A DNA stretch of 42,500 nucleotides from Chrysomallon squamiferum (GCA_012295275.1 CM022667.1:1867001-1909500), one strand, 5' to 3'. Shown: positions 11,165-22,481, counted from the stretch's first letter. Program-made: numbers and translations. Notes: generated from the sequence alone by a model not told the origin.

Positions 11165-11295
11165 AAGAATTACACAACTACTACTTCTACTACTACTACT
11201 TCTGCTGCTGCTACAACAAATTCTACTACCATTACAACTACTAAAACTATTACAACCATTACTACTGCTACCACTACTACTAAATATACTAAAAT
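11165..11295. repeat. Degenerate (ACT)n triplet array
   Basis: ACT units mixed with GCT, ACA and ATT. This is the first of several such arrays in the window. The Ser-rich minus-strand frame is an artefact. Confidence 0.9.
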
Positions 11296-12030
11296 ATATT
11301 AGTTTGTATATAAAAACGTTTGCATCTTCATTTTCTGTGACTAACTTATTCATCATGGACGACAAAACAGATTTCGAATAAAATAAAAATAAAAATAAAT
11401 AAAAATTCACAGAGTTCACGGGCTGTGACCGGACACGCTTGTTGATTAGCTCGTATTTGTAGACTTTCGACCTGAGCTGTAACCATTCATTTCATTCATC
11501 CTACGATTCTAAACAGCACAAAGACTCAACTCAGCGCCCTCGATAGCAGCAGATCACGCGTATTAATTTCCACGTCGCCATACATCAAAACAAAATAGTT
11601 CCTAAATAAAAACGATTTGTTTTGTATGAAAACTGTTTTTTACATAATGGGTGGGTTTTTTTTTTTTTTAGATCTAAACCAGGATTTAAATATTTTTATT
11701 TATTTATTCTATTAAATAAGGTTCCCCAAAAACAATATTTTTGGTCAGTGTTCGAAAATTGAAATTTATTTAATTATTACACCCCCACATAAATACACGC
11801 GTGCACGCACACACATACGTACACACTATAACCTTTTCTCCTCTGAATTCTGTTTTCGCTTATATTTCTCTCAATCATGACAGTGTATGCTGCCGAGTAC
11901 AAGACGTCTCACTACTATTTAATTAGACACTTGTAAACGAGACATTCATATAAATCACGATTGATCGATGACAACAGCGAATATAACACAACACAGTTAA
12001 ATAGTCATATTTCAGTATATATTTTATCTA
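11296..12030. other. Unique AT-rich sequence
   Basis: Non-repetitive apart from a T run near 11657-11669 and a short CA-rich patch at about 11793-11825. No gene seen. Confidence 0.55.
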
Positions 12031-12241
12031 TCTATCTCTTATTACCTGTTTTTCTGTCCATCTGTTCTGTCTGTACAACTATCCATATGTATGTATGTGT
12101 GTATGTATGTATGTATGTATGTATGTATGTATGTATGTATGTATGTATGTATGTGTTTGTGTGTGTGTGTATGTATGTATGTATGTTTGTGTGTGTATGT
12201 ATGTATATATGTATGTATGTATGTATGTTATTGTGTGTCTG

Positions 12242-12278
<37 letters not shown>

Positions 12279-12390
12279 ATATGTATCCATCTATCTATCT
12301 GTATCTATCTATCTGTATATCTATGTATCTATCTATCCATCTTTGCATAACTCTGTCCATATGTCTGTCTGTCTGTCTTTCTGTCCGTTT
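12031..12390. repeat. Compound (TATG)n/(TG)n/(TATC)n microsatellite
   Basis: TATG tetranucleotides from about 12086 alternate with TG runs, then TATC and TCTG units to about 12385. Three overlapping Cys/Val/Tyr/Met frames are products of the repeat. Confidence 0.95.
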
Positions 12391-13145
12391 GTCGGTCCGG
12401 CGTATGTCCGTTCGCATAAACATTTATTACAGGTAATACTATGATCTGAAATATAGGAATTTTATATGGAAAATTTTATACATGGATGACAGTGACAATA
12501 TTTAATATTTCATAATATTCCATATGACCTATGAACGGGTCGTAACAATCTTCGTGAATGTTGGGTCAATGACGTTTTCAAATCCGAACCCGTCCAATTA
12601 CGACTTGTCGTATTTGCTGTTCTTAAAACTCGATCTCTCACAGCTTAAATGTGTGGGCAGAGGAAACTTTGACTAAGAAAACTGCGTCAGAGAATTAAAT
12701 CTTTATAAAGTTAAAAAAAAAAAAAAAAAAAAAAATTTAAACTGAAAAAACTGAAAAAGTATCCCAAATTTTCAAAATCATCAAAGCGAGGTGCTGCTGG
12801 AAACTGCATCCATAATTTAATAGTCACAGCTCTGGAATGAAAATTTGAGTTACGTTCGTGTGCTAACGTAAATAGCAAAGATTCCATATTGGATAACCCG
12901 AGACTTGGCGGAATTTCGAATACAGATTACGTTTCGTGTCGAAATGGGAAGCAAGCAAGGCGAGTGGATTGTACTTCACGTCGGAGATGATTACATTTTC
13001 TTGAACGATCTTCTCCAGGAAGCTCGACAGTAATTTTCGTACCGGAAATCACCGAAATCTAATTCTTTTTTTTTTTTTTTTTTTTTGTCTTCAACGAGTT
13101 AAAACATGAACAACCAGGAAGAGATCCGTGATTTAATAAAGTGAG
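12391..13145. other. Unique sequence with A and T runs
   Basis: Contains poly(A) at 12713-12735 and poly(T) at 13066-13086. Otherwise non-repetitive with scattered CpGs; no convincing frame. Confidence 0.55.
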
Positions 13146-13500
13146 ATGTACTACCACTACTACTATTACAGCTATTGCTACTACTACAACAAATTCTACT
13201 ACTATTACAGCTACAATTACTACAACTACTACTACTATTACTACTACTATTGCTATTACTACCACTACTCCTATTAGTATTATTACTACTACTACTTCTA
13301 CTATTACTACTACTACTACTACTACTACTACTTTTCGTACTCCTCCATCCCTCCTTCTCCTTATACTGCTATTATTATTACTATTATACTACTACTCGTA
13401 CTACTACTATCTCTACTACTACAACTATTACTACTACTACTACTATTATACTCCTCCTACTACAAGAACAACAATAACAACAACTACATATATCATAATA
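13146..13500. repeat. (ACT)n triplet array with ATT, ACA and CTC variants
   Basis: About 350 bp, ACT-dominated, changing to TTA and TCC/TAC units after 13340. Poly-Thr, poly-Leu and poly-Val frames in several phases are artefacts. Confidence 0.93.
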
Positions 13501-13745
13501 TGGTGAAAGGAAAAAATACTAGAATAAAAAAAGGTCTGCAAGCATTTCGTGAATGCGTATTTTGGAAGATTGGTCTTTGGAAGAATCTTTCCTCGAATCC
13601 GTATAAAACAAATCACGTTATCTCCGTGCGTTTAAGTACTTTATTTCCTATCTAAGATCAGTCAGTATTCCATGTAACAAAGACCACAGTATATTTTATC
13701 TTGCTTTTAAATTTATGTTTGCTATATGAGAGGCCTTTGTACTTG
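13501..13745. other. Unique sequence
   Basis: No repeats or coding signal seen. Confidence 0.5.
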
Positions 13746-14172
13746 TTACCCTACCTATGGGGTGGTGCATATAATACATGCTTTGCTGCTACTATTTTAA
13801 AACAAATAATCCAACACACTGCTTCAACTGCGTCTATGTGGTCATCAACCTTACATATGTCGCTACTTTACTCTGCGTATGACGCTTCTTAAACTTACGT
13901 ATGATGCCACGTAAATAACCTTTACTTATGACGCAAAAACCCTTCCATTTCACGTCACAAATCTTACGTTTGAACTATATAACCTTACGTATGACGTCAT
14001 ATAATCTTACGAAAGAATCCATGTAACCTTATACTGGATGCCAGATAACCTAACGCATGAAACCACAAAAACCTTACGTTTGACAACACATAATTTTACT
14101 TATGACGTTACATATGACGCCATATAACCTTACATATGACGCCATATAACCTTACACGTAACACCGCATAAT
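13746..14172. repeat. Degenerate ~22 bp minisatellite rich in TATGACG
   Basis: The idealised unit is ACCTTACGTATGACGCCATA plus A. Clear units lie at about 13848-14172, with a diverged one near 13746-13773. The best-preserved pair is near 14100-14155. Many units hold a TGACG half-site, and one has become the full palindrome TGACGTCA at 13992-13999. Unit length and sequence drift show an old array. Confidence 0.75.
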
Positions 14173-14536
14173 CGTAGATTCAACCAAACAGGTTGAACAA
14201 AATGCTTTTTTTTTTTGTAAATTTTCGCTTTCCTTCCTTCTTCTTTGTTATGTCCCGCCATATCGATTGCGAGTCTCCTCTTCAACGGTGGATTAGATAG
14301 AGTAGGTAATTGAAAACTTCGTTGTCTGTTCAGACAGCTGAGTGGAAACGACACTTGTCTATGTGTATTTCTAACAAAGCAAACAAAGCAAAGAAAAATG
14401 TTTGTGGTTACGAAATCAGCTTGCGCGTCTATTTCTGCCTGGCTAATGTGGTGCTTTTTGGAAACTAAATTTAATTAAGATGTGAACACTGAAGCGTCTC
14501 TGTTATTAATTATTTGTAACAGTAGCGTATAAGATT
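14173..14536. other. Unique sequence
   Basis: Non-repetitive apart from a short T run near 14204-14216. A 74-codon minus-strand frame at 14130-14354 crosses the end of the minisatellite and has no recognisable domain. Confidence 0.45.
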
Positions 14537-14661
14537 TATTGCTATTGCTGTTGCTATTGTTATTGTTATTGTTATTATTATTATTATTATTGTTATCATT
14601 ATTGGTATTATTGTTATTATTATTATTATTATTATTATTGTTATTATTATTATTATTATTA

Positions 14662-14693
<32 letters not shown>

Positions 14694-14699
14694 GTTATT

Positions 14700-14732
<33 letters not shown>

Positions 14733-14760
14733 GTTGTTGTTATTATTAGTGTAATTATTG
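14537..14760. repeat. (TTA)n/(TTG)n triplet array
   Basis: About 220 bp of TTA with interspersed TTG. The poly-Leu frame starting at 14539 is the literal translation of the repeat. Confidence 0.95.
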
Positions 14761-14783
14761 TTGTTGTTTTACTAAAAGTCGTG

Positions 14784-15090
14784 TTTTGTTAGTAGTAGTA
14801 GTAGTGGTAGCAATAGTAGTAGTACCAGTAGTAGTAGTAGCAGTGGTAGTAATAACAGTAGCAGTGATGATAACTGTACGTGTATTAGAAATTCTAGTCA
14901 CAGCTGTAGTAGTAATGGTAGGAACAGTATTGGTTTTCGACATCGTAGTTATAGCGGTATTGTAGTAGTAATACGTACGTACTTAGTTATTGCAGCAGCA
15001 ATAGTGTGGTAATAACCAGTACTAGTTATGTTAACAGTGGTGGTAGCTGTAATAGTAATAACCGTGTTAGCAGCGGCAGTGATGACGGTC
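14784..15090. repeat. Degenerate (GTA)n triplet array
   Basis: AGT/GTA units with GCA, GGT and ACA variants, cleanest at about 14790-14850 and decaying towards 15090. Confidence 0.85.
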
Positions 15091-15405
15091 GTAACGGTAA
15101 TAGCTCAATATTTCTTTGACGTATTTCGTGTAATAACGCTCGTTTTATTATTTGTTATTTTCTGTTTTTATCGTGTGTGTAGTTGTGATAAAACGACAAG
15201 GGATACAAAGCCGTCCATATTGATCAGCCTCATTTGGACGTCTAGAATAGAATACTGCAAACGTTAATTGAAAATACTGTTTATTTAACACCTTAATTAT
15301 GGTTTTCGTATATTGGATGGAATAGCCTGTAGCTGACATTTACAACTTGTTTGAAAACGTTTTACTGAACCGAGTTGTAAGGCGTTCGCTGATTGGTTAA
15401 AAATA
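15091..15405. other. Unique sequence
   Basis: Short antisense-overlapping frames only (plus 15028-15267 and minus 15148-15339); no family recognised. Confidence 0.5.
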
Positions 15406-15600
15406 GAATTTTTTTTTTTTTTTTTTTTTTTTTAATATTTTAATTTCATTTAATTTTTAATTTTAATTTCATTTAATTTTTAATTTTAATTTTAATTTCA
15501 TTTAATTTTTAATTTTAATTTTATTTTATTTTACGTTATTTTATTTTATTAAATTTATTTATTCGTTTATTTATTTATATATTTATATTTTATATGATAT
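15406..15600. repeat. Poly(T) and (TTTTA)n tract with ~24 bp sub-repeat
   Basis: A T run at about 15410-15433 is followed by TTTTAA and TTTCAT pentamer-like units; a TTTAATTTCATTTAATTTTT block recurs two to three times. Confidence 0.85.
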
Positions 15601-15639
15601 AATTTCAGTTTTGCTTGACTTTTTACATAAACGTACGGG

Positions 15640-15800
15640 CATGCATGCACAGTAAAGAACACATAAATACATAACACATAATACACACGTATATAAAACA
15701 TTTATATATATATATATATTGAATGATACATACATATATATATGCACACCCACGTGCATACATAAAAACAGACAAACAGACAGACAGATGGGCAGAGAGA
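15640..15800. repeat. Imperfect (CATA)n/(TA)n/(ACAG)n
   Basis: Mixed CATA, TA and ACAG units. A Cys/Tyr/Ile minus-strand frame is an artefact. Confidence 0.8.
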
Positions 15801-16035
15801 GACAAAAATGATCGATGACAGATAACGAGGTTAAAAAGATTTATGTAGAAATACAGATATCAGCTTCCTCTTTTATTATTATTATTCATATAATTTTTTT
15901 TTATTATTATTATTTTTTTTTTTTTGTGTGTGTGTTAATATCTGCATATCTAAAACGATATCTGTTCCACAGATATTTTCTTTTTATTAAATCCTGCCTC
16001 GTTTATCTCTTCTGTTTTATTTTCATCTCTATTTT
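15801..16035. other. T-rich AT sequence
   Basis: Short TTA repeats and T runs at about 15870-15925 and 16030-16043. The Phe/Tyr/Ile-rich plus-strand frame from 15815 is composition-driven. Confidence 0.55.
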
Positions 16036-16253
16036 TTTTTTTTTAATCCTGATTTACTGCGGCACGTCAATCGATCGCAACCATCCATCCCTCGTTTCTG
16101 AATACCTCAGACCACCACGTGCTGTTCTTTGTCCAACAGAAAAGGTGTTAATTATTAAAAATCACATCTGTGACGCCAATAAAAATTTTCCAGCGAAAGC
16201 GAAGTAAACATTTTTTTTTTTTTTTCCCGGTACGAATCACGGCCTCGCTTCAG

Positions 16254-16424
16254 ATCCGCGCTGCAATCGCTGAACTGTATTACAATCCAGCCCGACCCCC
16301 TTGTAAAAACGTTATTTCGATTCAGTCGTCTGTTCTTTTGACCCAAATGCTCTTTCCCCCCCCGACCGTCCCCCCTTTAGACGCGTTCGATTCGTCAATG
16401 ACAGGGCGGGGGGAAAACTTTTAA
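16254..16424 (+). other. Unassigned open frame with acceptor-like upstream sequence
   Basis: A pyrimidine run and CCTCGCTTCAG end at 16253, a fair match to a 3' splice site. The frame beginning with ATC at 16254 stays open for 56 codons to the TAA at 16422-16424. The peptide is not low complexity (it includes RAAIAELYYNPARPPC and a Pro-rich stretch) and ends in GRGENF. I see no poly(A) signal just downstream and recognise no family. A chance frame in CpG-rich DNA is quite possible. Confidence 0.17.
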
Positions 16425-16504
16425 GTTTATCAGCACGCTTTACGTGACTGAGTGATCCGTCTGCTTTTAAAAACAGCGATGTCTAGGTTTGTTGCCCATT
16501 TCTC

Positions 16505-16577
16505 ATGCGTCTCTTCTCGACGTTGTCTGCACGTTTTGGAGCCGCTGACGTTAGCAACGTATTCTTTCTTTCTGGCC

Positions 16578-16613
<36 letters not shown>

Positions 16614-16762
16614 CGTTATTATTGTTATTATTACCTTTTGACGTTCGTTTGCCGTGCGTCCTGAAAAGACCCGAGGCTGAGAATAACATTCACGTTAAAA
16701 AGGGCGACGGAGGCTTGCCAAGGGAAACGATGTCGTTGTCGTATTCCGAGCGTCGTGTCTGA
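16505..16762 (+). other. ATG-initiated frame containing microsatellite poly-Leu
   Basis: This 85-codon ATG frame carries about 24 Leu/Ser residues encoded by the (TTA)n tract, between an Arg/Ser-rich start and a polar tail (PEAENNIHVKKGDGG). It looks like a signal-anchor layout, but the hydrophobic core is exactly the microsatellite, and the antisense strand reads as poly-Asn. I treat it as an artefact unless transcripts show otherwise. Confidence 0.1.
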
Positions 16763-17084
16763 TGCGCACGTCGTCACGCAGTCGACGGTTTTCTTTTGAA
16801 ATTATAACCGTTCCGCCGGCAACACCCGCGGGGCAGGTCGCAGATCTTCTTCTTAATTAATCCCCTGTTTTTGTGGGTCACTGGAATAATTAGGTAGAGA
16901 AAGACAGAGTAATTAGCAAGAGAAAGGAAAAAAATAATTACCTAGAGAAAAATAGAGCAAAACACACCAAAAAAAAAAAAAAAAAAATATATATAGATAG
17001 ATATATACATATATAACAGAATCCAGATTAATGCCAGAAGTTCTTTCTGCTGATAACGGTGAAATAATCTTAAAGATTATTTTT

Positions 17085-17156
17085 AAAGGTTATTATTATT
17101 ATTATTATTATTATTATTGTGTGTGTGTGTGTGTGTCTGTGTGTTTGTGTGTATCT
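17085..17156. repeat. (TTA)n followed by (GT)n
   Basis: A TTA tract at about 17088-17118 abuts GT repeats to about 17153. Confidence 0.93.
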
Positions 17157-17440
17157 CTGTCTTAAAGCTCGCTGCTAGGATCTGTACAGCTAGGATGTAA
17201 CGGGAGAAAAATCGAAGGCGTGTTTAACAGTTTTATTCTGCGGAGATCGTTTTGCTGGCGTGCTGTGAGTGAAGCAACGGGGGAACCGTTAACTCGCAGT
17301 CGCAACAGACAAACAAGAAGAATAATCACCAGCGACAAATGACACGACAGACGAAGACGAGTTCGCGTGACTACGAAAGTTACTCGAAGAGGTGTTTGTG
17401 CAAATTTATACTCGTCTTCTTAACGTGTGCAGATAATTCG
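17157..17440. other. Unique CpG-containing sequence
   Basis: Non-repetitive apart from a short direct GCTAGGAT repeat near 17173 and 17190. No gene. Confidence 0.5.
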
Positions 17441-17443
17441 TGT

Positions 17444-17700
17444 TAACTCACGTATACGGTTTTTTTATTTTTTTTTTTTTATTTTTGAATTAAACACTGA
17501 CATATGTGAAAAAGCTTTTTCATGCTGAAATAAAGAATTCGACTTACGTGAAGGGTTTTTCGTGGCGGAAAATAGAATAAAGAATAAGACGTACTTGGAT
17601 GTATTTTTTAATGCTGAAAAAAAAAAAAAAATAAATTAACGTTGAAAAATTTAACATACGTGGATGTTTCTTTGTGCTGAGAAAAAAAGAACTCTTGCAT
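17444..17700. repeat. Degenerate ~45-65 bp minisatellite, about five units
   Basis: Units start at about 17444, 17499, 17541, 17588 and 17653. Each has a GACNTACGTG-type start, a T-rich middle, then TGCTGA and an A-rich purine tail. Length varies mainly in the A and T runs. Confidence 0.65.
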
Positions 17701-17854
17701 TCATCTTCGACTGGGTGTGGATGTTAAAAGAATATCTTCTGTGAGAAAATCGCTCCTGATGTCTGTCAAGTCTAACAGGAGTGACAGCTGGAAGGATTAC
17801 CGATATGAGAAACTACGACGCATTGACAGTACCGGCACAGGTAGGCTTAGTGTG

Positions 17855-17857
<3 letters not shown>
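17701..17857. other. Short unique sequence
   Basis: Non-repetitive spacer before the CA array; frames reading from it into the array are artefacts. Confidence 0.5.
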
Positions 17858-17904
<47 letters not shown>

Positions 17905-17942
17905 CAGACAGATATACACACACACTGATATACATGCACACT

Positions 17943-17974
<32 letters not shown>

Positions 17975-18398
17975 CACACACACACACATACATACACACA
18001 TATATACACACTCACACACATACACAAAACACACATGCATACACACACATTGATACATACATACACACTGACACACTCATCACACAGACATTGACACATG
18101 CACACTCACACACACACACACAAACACGCACACACTGACACATACATACTACATACGTACAAATATACATACATAAACTGCAGTAGTTATGCAAATATAA
18201 ATATATGCACACATACATACATACATACATGCATACATATTACACACATACATAAATACACACATATAAACACGCATACATACACTTGTGCGCACACTCG
18301 TTAACAAACATACTCACTTACGAACACAAACACACTTGTGAACACATATACATGTATAAACAGGAATATACACATACATTTACATTTACAGATCAAAC
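17858..18398. repeat. Long compound (CA)n/(CATA)n array
   Basis: About 540 bp of CA runs interrupted by TA, CATA and ACTG units. His-Thr and Cys-Val frames in many phases on both strands are artefacts. Confidence 0.96.
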
Positions 18399-18853
18399 GA
18401 AAACACTTCTACAATTATTGCTTCTGCTTTTGATACCAGTACAACTATTACTACTATTAAAATTGCGATTGTAACAAATATTACCCCTGTAACAAATATT
18501 ACCCTGTAACAAATATTACCCCTGTAACTTCATCTAGTATACTACTACAATACTAATACTACGATACCACTACTTCTACTACTACAACTATTATTATTAT
18601 TATTGCAACTACTATTAATACAGCAGCAATTATTACTACTATTACGACTATGACAAGTATTACTACTGCAACAACTACTACTAACACAGTTGCTACTTTT
18701 TCTGCTACTACTATTACAACTACTACTGCAACTATTACGACTCCTACTACAAGTACTGCTGCAACTATAAATACTACATCAAATACAATTATTACTACTA
18801 CTACAACGTCTACTACTACTTATATTAAAACTATTACTTCTTTTTCCTACTAT

Positions 18854-18900
<47 letters not shown>

Positions 18901-18965
18901 GTACTACCACTACCACTACTATTACTCTTATAAGTACTACCACTGATACTAGATAGAGTAGTAGT
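18399..18965. repeat. (ACT)n array with an embedded 18 bp tandem repeat
   Basis: ACT/ATT/GCA triplets, cleanest at about 18847-18900. Near the left edge an 18 bp unit, GTAACAAATATTACCCCT, occurs at 18471-18488, 18489-18505 (one C short) and 18506-18523. Confidence 0.92.
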
Positions 18966-19157
18966 AGTAGTAATAGTAATAATTACATACTAAATCATTT
19001 GGTAACAATAAACAACATAAAATAAATAATTTCTAATAAAATGCAAAGAGTAAAAGAAATGAAAAAAGTAAATAATAAAACAGGTTTACAAAATTAATAA
19101 ACGAAACAAGAAAAAAAATAAATAAATAAAAATACATTCCTTTTTTCAATTTTTTTT

Positions 19158-19193
<36 letters not shown>

Positions 19194-19327
19194 GCCTACG
19201 AGTTATAAACGCTGTAGGAATATTTTCAAACACAATGATATTTATTAGCAGCTTAATCCAAGCATTACTAATATGCAATCATAAACACAGCATTTTACAT
19301 TTTGTTATTAGTTTTATCTAAACCTTT
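18966..19327. other. A/T-rich sequence with poly(T)
   Basis: GTA triplets fade out near 18985; A-rich sequence follows, and a T run lies at 19161-19190. No gene. Confidence 0.6.
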
Positions 19328-19592
19328 GCACACACACAGACACACACACACACACACACAGTCACATACACACACACACACACGCACACACGTATACATA
19401 CATGCATACATACAAAAATACATATATATATATATATACATATACATACATACATATAAACGTAACTATACACATACGTACACAAACACATACATACACA
19501 CATACATACGCACATAGTACATACATACAAACATACATACATACATACATACATACACACATAAACATATACACACACACACACACATTTCA
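19328..19592. repeat. (CA)n/(TACA)n compound microsatellite
   Basis: CA runs, a TA run at about 19422-19440, TACA units and a closing CA run. Confidence 0.95.
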
Positions 19593-19987
19593 GTTATTTA
19601 ATTTCTCCCAGATTTCTTAGCAAACAATCATTCAAAAACGTCGCGTTATTTTTTTCCAAACAAAAGTTCATTTCTCGAATCATCTCCTCCTAAACAGATC
19701 TTATCTGAGCCACGTCATTAACACTTTGACAATGTGATGCATCAAATTTCATAAAAATAATAATAATAAAAAAAGATATTAAATAAAATAAACATCAACC
19801 ATATTAAGTGACACGTGAAGTTAAAAATATTCTGACATTTGATTTTTCTAGGTTAAAACGTGGGTACGTTACAAAGCACTGAGCAATGATGATGAACCGC
19901 CAAAAACCATTCATTGTATTTCTCTCTTTCGTTACCTCAATTCGGTGTCAACTCATCCGTCATGACAGATTTTCGTTAAGTAATTAT

Positions 19988-19992
<5 letters not shown>
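19593..19992. other. Unique sequence
   Basis: AT-rich and non-repetitive; no gene or element recognised. Confidence 0.5.

Positions 19993-20052
<60 letters not shown>
19993..20052. repeat. (GA)n microsatellite
   Basis: About 60 bp of GA with one interruption near 20037. Confidence 0.96.
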
Positions 20053-20184
20053 GCCAATGAACGGCGGTCGATGAAACAGAAATGTCATCACATTCAAACA
20101 GAGAATGTTCTGATTTTTCTGTCAGAGTTTCATTCTTGGTTGAGTGTCGTGAATTTACTCTGAAATTCGCTGCTGACAAAAACG

Positions 20185-20675
20185 TCGCGAATGTTTGACA
20201 CGGAAAGTCACTTCTGTCGGCATTCGTACAACAGTGTACGAGTGGTGCACTAAATGTCAACGTATCTGTTAATGGTGAACTGCAAAAATCACGATATGTA
20301 AACATGTTTACAGACACTGAACACTTAAAATCACTATAGACTTTATTTCTAACAACTAGTGAAACTGAAATCACTAAATGTAAACATATCTATAATTAGT
20401 GAACATCGAAATCACGATATGTAAACATGTTTACAGATACTGAACACTTAAAATCACTATAGACTTTATTTCTAACAACTAGTGAAAGTGAAATCACTAA
20501 ATGTAAACAGATCTATAATTACTGATCACCGAAATCACAAATAAGTAAACATGTTTACAACTAGAACATTCTGAAATCAGTACAAACAATATTGCTGGAA
20601 AGTAATGATCGCTCAAATTACTATATAAATTATTTTTAAAAGTAATGGACACTGATATCACTAAAGGTCACTGTA
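20185..20675. repeat. 123 bp tandem repeat carrying a palindromic forkhead-type motif
   Basis: GTAAACATGTTTAC, a perfect 14 bp palindrome, recurs at 20298-20311, 20421-20434 and 20545-20558 (spacing 123 and 124 bp). The flanks are nearly identical between the first two. Each unit also holds TAAATGTAAACA (GTAAACA at 20380 and 20503). Diverged partial units extend left to about 20185 and right to about 20675. GTAAACA is the established core of forkhead (FOX) binding sites, and here it occurs as back-to-back inverted copies. The array is seen directly; factor binding is inference. Confidence 0.8.
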
Positions 20676-20784
20676 AAAGAACTGAAACAAATAATGAAAC
20701 AAATAATAATAAACTGCAAGTATTTTTAGTTCATCTAATGAAATTTAATGCCCATCACAGTCAAATTTCCACCGACGCGTTTAC

Positions 20785-20905
20785 AAGGTGTCGCATTCAA
20801 ATGATTATTTGCAGAATTTACAACGTGCTATACATAAGAGAGGTTTGATTAAAAAATGTATAAAGTGTCATACTCAAATGGTTATTTGTAAAGATTTAAT
20901 ATTAC
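20785..20905. repeat. 77 bp tandem duplication
   Basis: AAGGTGTCGCATTCAAATGA at 20785 matches AAAGTGTCATACTCAAATGG at 20862, and TTATTTG follows both. Two diverged copies, next to but not obviously part of the 123 bp array. Confidence 0.6.
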
Positions 20906-22121
20906 AATTTTTTTTCTTTATAGCGAAATTGTGAGACTAAGGTAGTTTCCTTCATTTTCTTCTTTCATAAACCTTCCCATTACCAACATAATATGTTATT
21001 GTAGAGCAAAGTTCTTTGAAATATCAAGCTATTCAGCTGATGATAAAACTTATGAATATGGACAAATGAGTGATAATGATATGACTGGAAATAACGACTG
21101 GAGAATGGTCTGAAAGGATTATAAAGTGTTTTTCTTTTGATATTTTTATAAAATAAAATCCTTGAAGATATTCTCTGGTGCATTTAAAAAATATAGTTTT
21201 TCAGTATCTGATGGTTACTTTTAAAGTTCATAAAATTCATCATATTCTTACGTTCACTGATAATTATCTGGTTAACGGTTTTGCTTCTTTTCCTAGTTGA
21301 ATATTTATTAATTTAATTTATCGTGGAATAACGCAAAACCATTCAAAATTATATTAGCAATGCATATTGCAAAATGTTTATCGTATTATCATAGCGGGGA
21401 AAAACGCCTCACTTAGACATGCCATAAGCAGATTAAAATAACAGCAAAATAACCACGGTTAAAATAACCAAGGACAAAATATAATCACGGTTATAGTATG
21501 TAACAAAATACTGAATATTGCTTTGACTAACAAAACAATAATGACAGCCATTTTTTTTTTTTTAACAATTAACGTCATAATAATAAGAAAACACTTGGAA
21601 TAAATGCGAAAAATGGCGTAAAATGTTTTATATAATGGAAAAATAAATGTTCTGCTGCGGAATAACAAAATCATTTATTACTGTAATATTTAGTTTTTAC
21701 GTCTTGTGTTTTTTTTTTTTCGTCAAGTTTAACAGTATCGCTGTTACACTTTAAGTGTATCTCTTAACACGTGCATTAATTTTACATCAGCCAGGTTATT
21801 TCAGTGTGTTAATTTCCGATCAGGAGAGAATATGGACCCACTGTTATTTCCTTTTGTTTTATTTGTTTTATTTAGCGTGTTAAATTATTTGTAGAGTGTT
21901 TAACTATGTCAGTAGCAAAACCAGGTATTTAAGTAAAGTAAAGTAATGTTATTTATTAGTTGTAAACATAATTGTCTTCCGTTTTGTTGTTGTTGTTGTT
22001 GTTTTATTTGCCTATTTAGAACAGGTTATTCGGATCCTGATATCTACTTCAGTACTTGAAACGACAGATCTGTGGATTTCTACAACAATTAGATTATTGC
22101 GTTTTCTTGTCATCATTAGTT

Positions 22122-22127
<6 letters not shown>
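20906..22127. other. Unique AT-rich sequence, no gene recognised
   Basis: About 1.2 kb with only minor repeats (T runs near 21551 and 21710, short TTG run near 21985-22003). Open frames are short and AT-driven. Nothing else seen. Confidence 0.55.
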
Positions 22128-22196
<69 letters not shown>

Positions 22197-22399
22197 CTCT
22201 CTGTGTGTCTCTGTGTGTCTTTCATACTCTGTGCTTATTTCTGTTTTTCTCTCTCTCAATATATATCTGTCTCTCCTTCACTCTCTCTTTTTCTCTGGTT
22301 TTATTACGTAAATATCTTTGTATGTTTATATCTCTGTCTCTCTCTTGGTTTCTCTCTCTCTCTCTCTTTCACTCTAGTTGTTTCTGTTTTTCTCTCTCG

Positions 22400-22481
<82 letters not shown>

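Larger units (their letters stand above)
16036..17084. other. CpG-rich unique region
   Basis: Locally GC- and CpG-rich against its surroundings, most clearly at about 16635-16850, where I count roughly 26 CpGs in some 215 bp. A (TTA)n tract at about 16578-16634, a T run at 16210-16225 and an A run at about 16971-16987 interrupt it. A 48 bp-spaced AATAATTA..TAGAGAAA duplication lies at 16885 and 16933. CpG retention in an invertebrate genome can mark unmethylated regulatory DNA; that is inference. Confidence 0.4.

Noticed and set aside
12091-12444. Cys/Val/Tyr/Met-rich frames that might suggest a cysteine-rich protein
   Set aside because: All three phases of the TATG/TG repeat are open; the cysteines come from TGT in the repeat.
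8881-16821. Shared CCGCCGGCAAC near 8884 and 16812, and GCCGCGCCATT near 70 and 24635, as possible dispersed repeats
   Set aside because: The matches do not extend beyond 11-13 bp, and words of this length recur by chance in a 42.5 kb window.
17717-18230. His-Thr-rich and Cys-Val-rich frames that might suggest a metal-binding protein
   Set aside because: They follow from the (CA)n array, and both strands and several phases are open.
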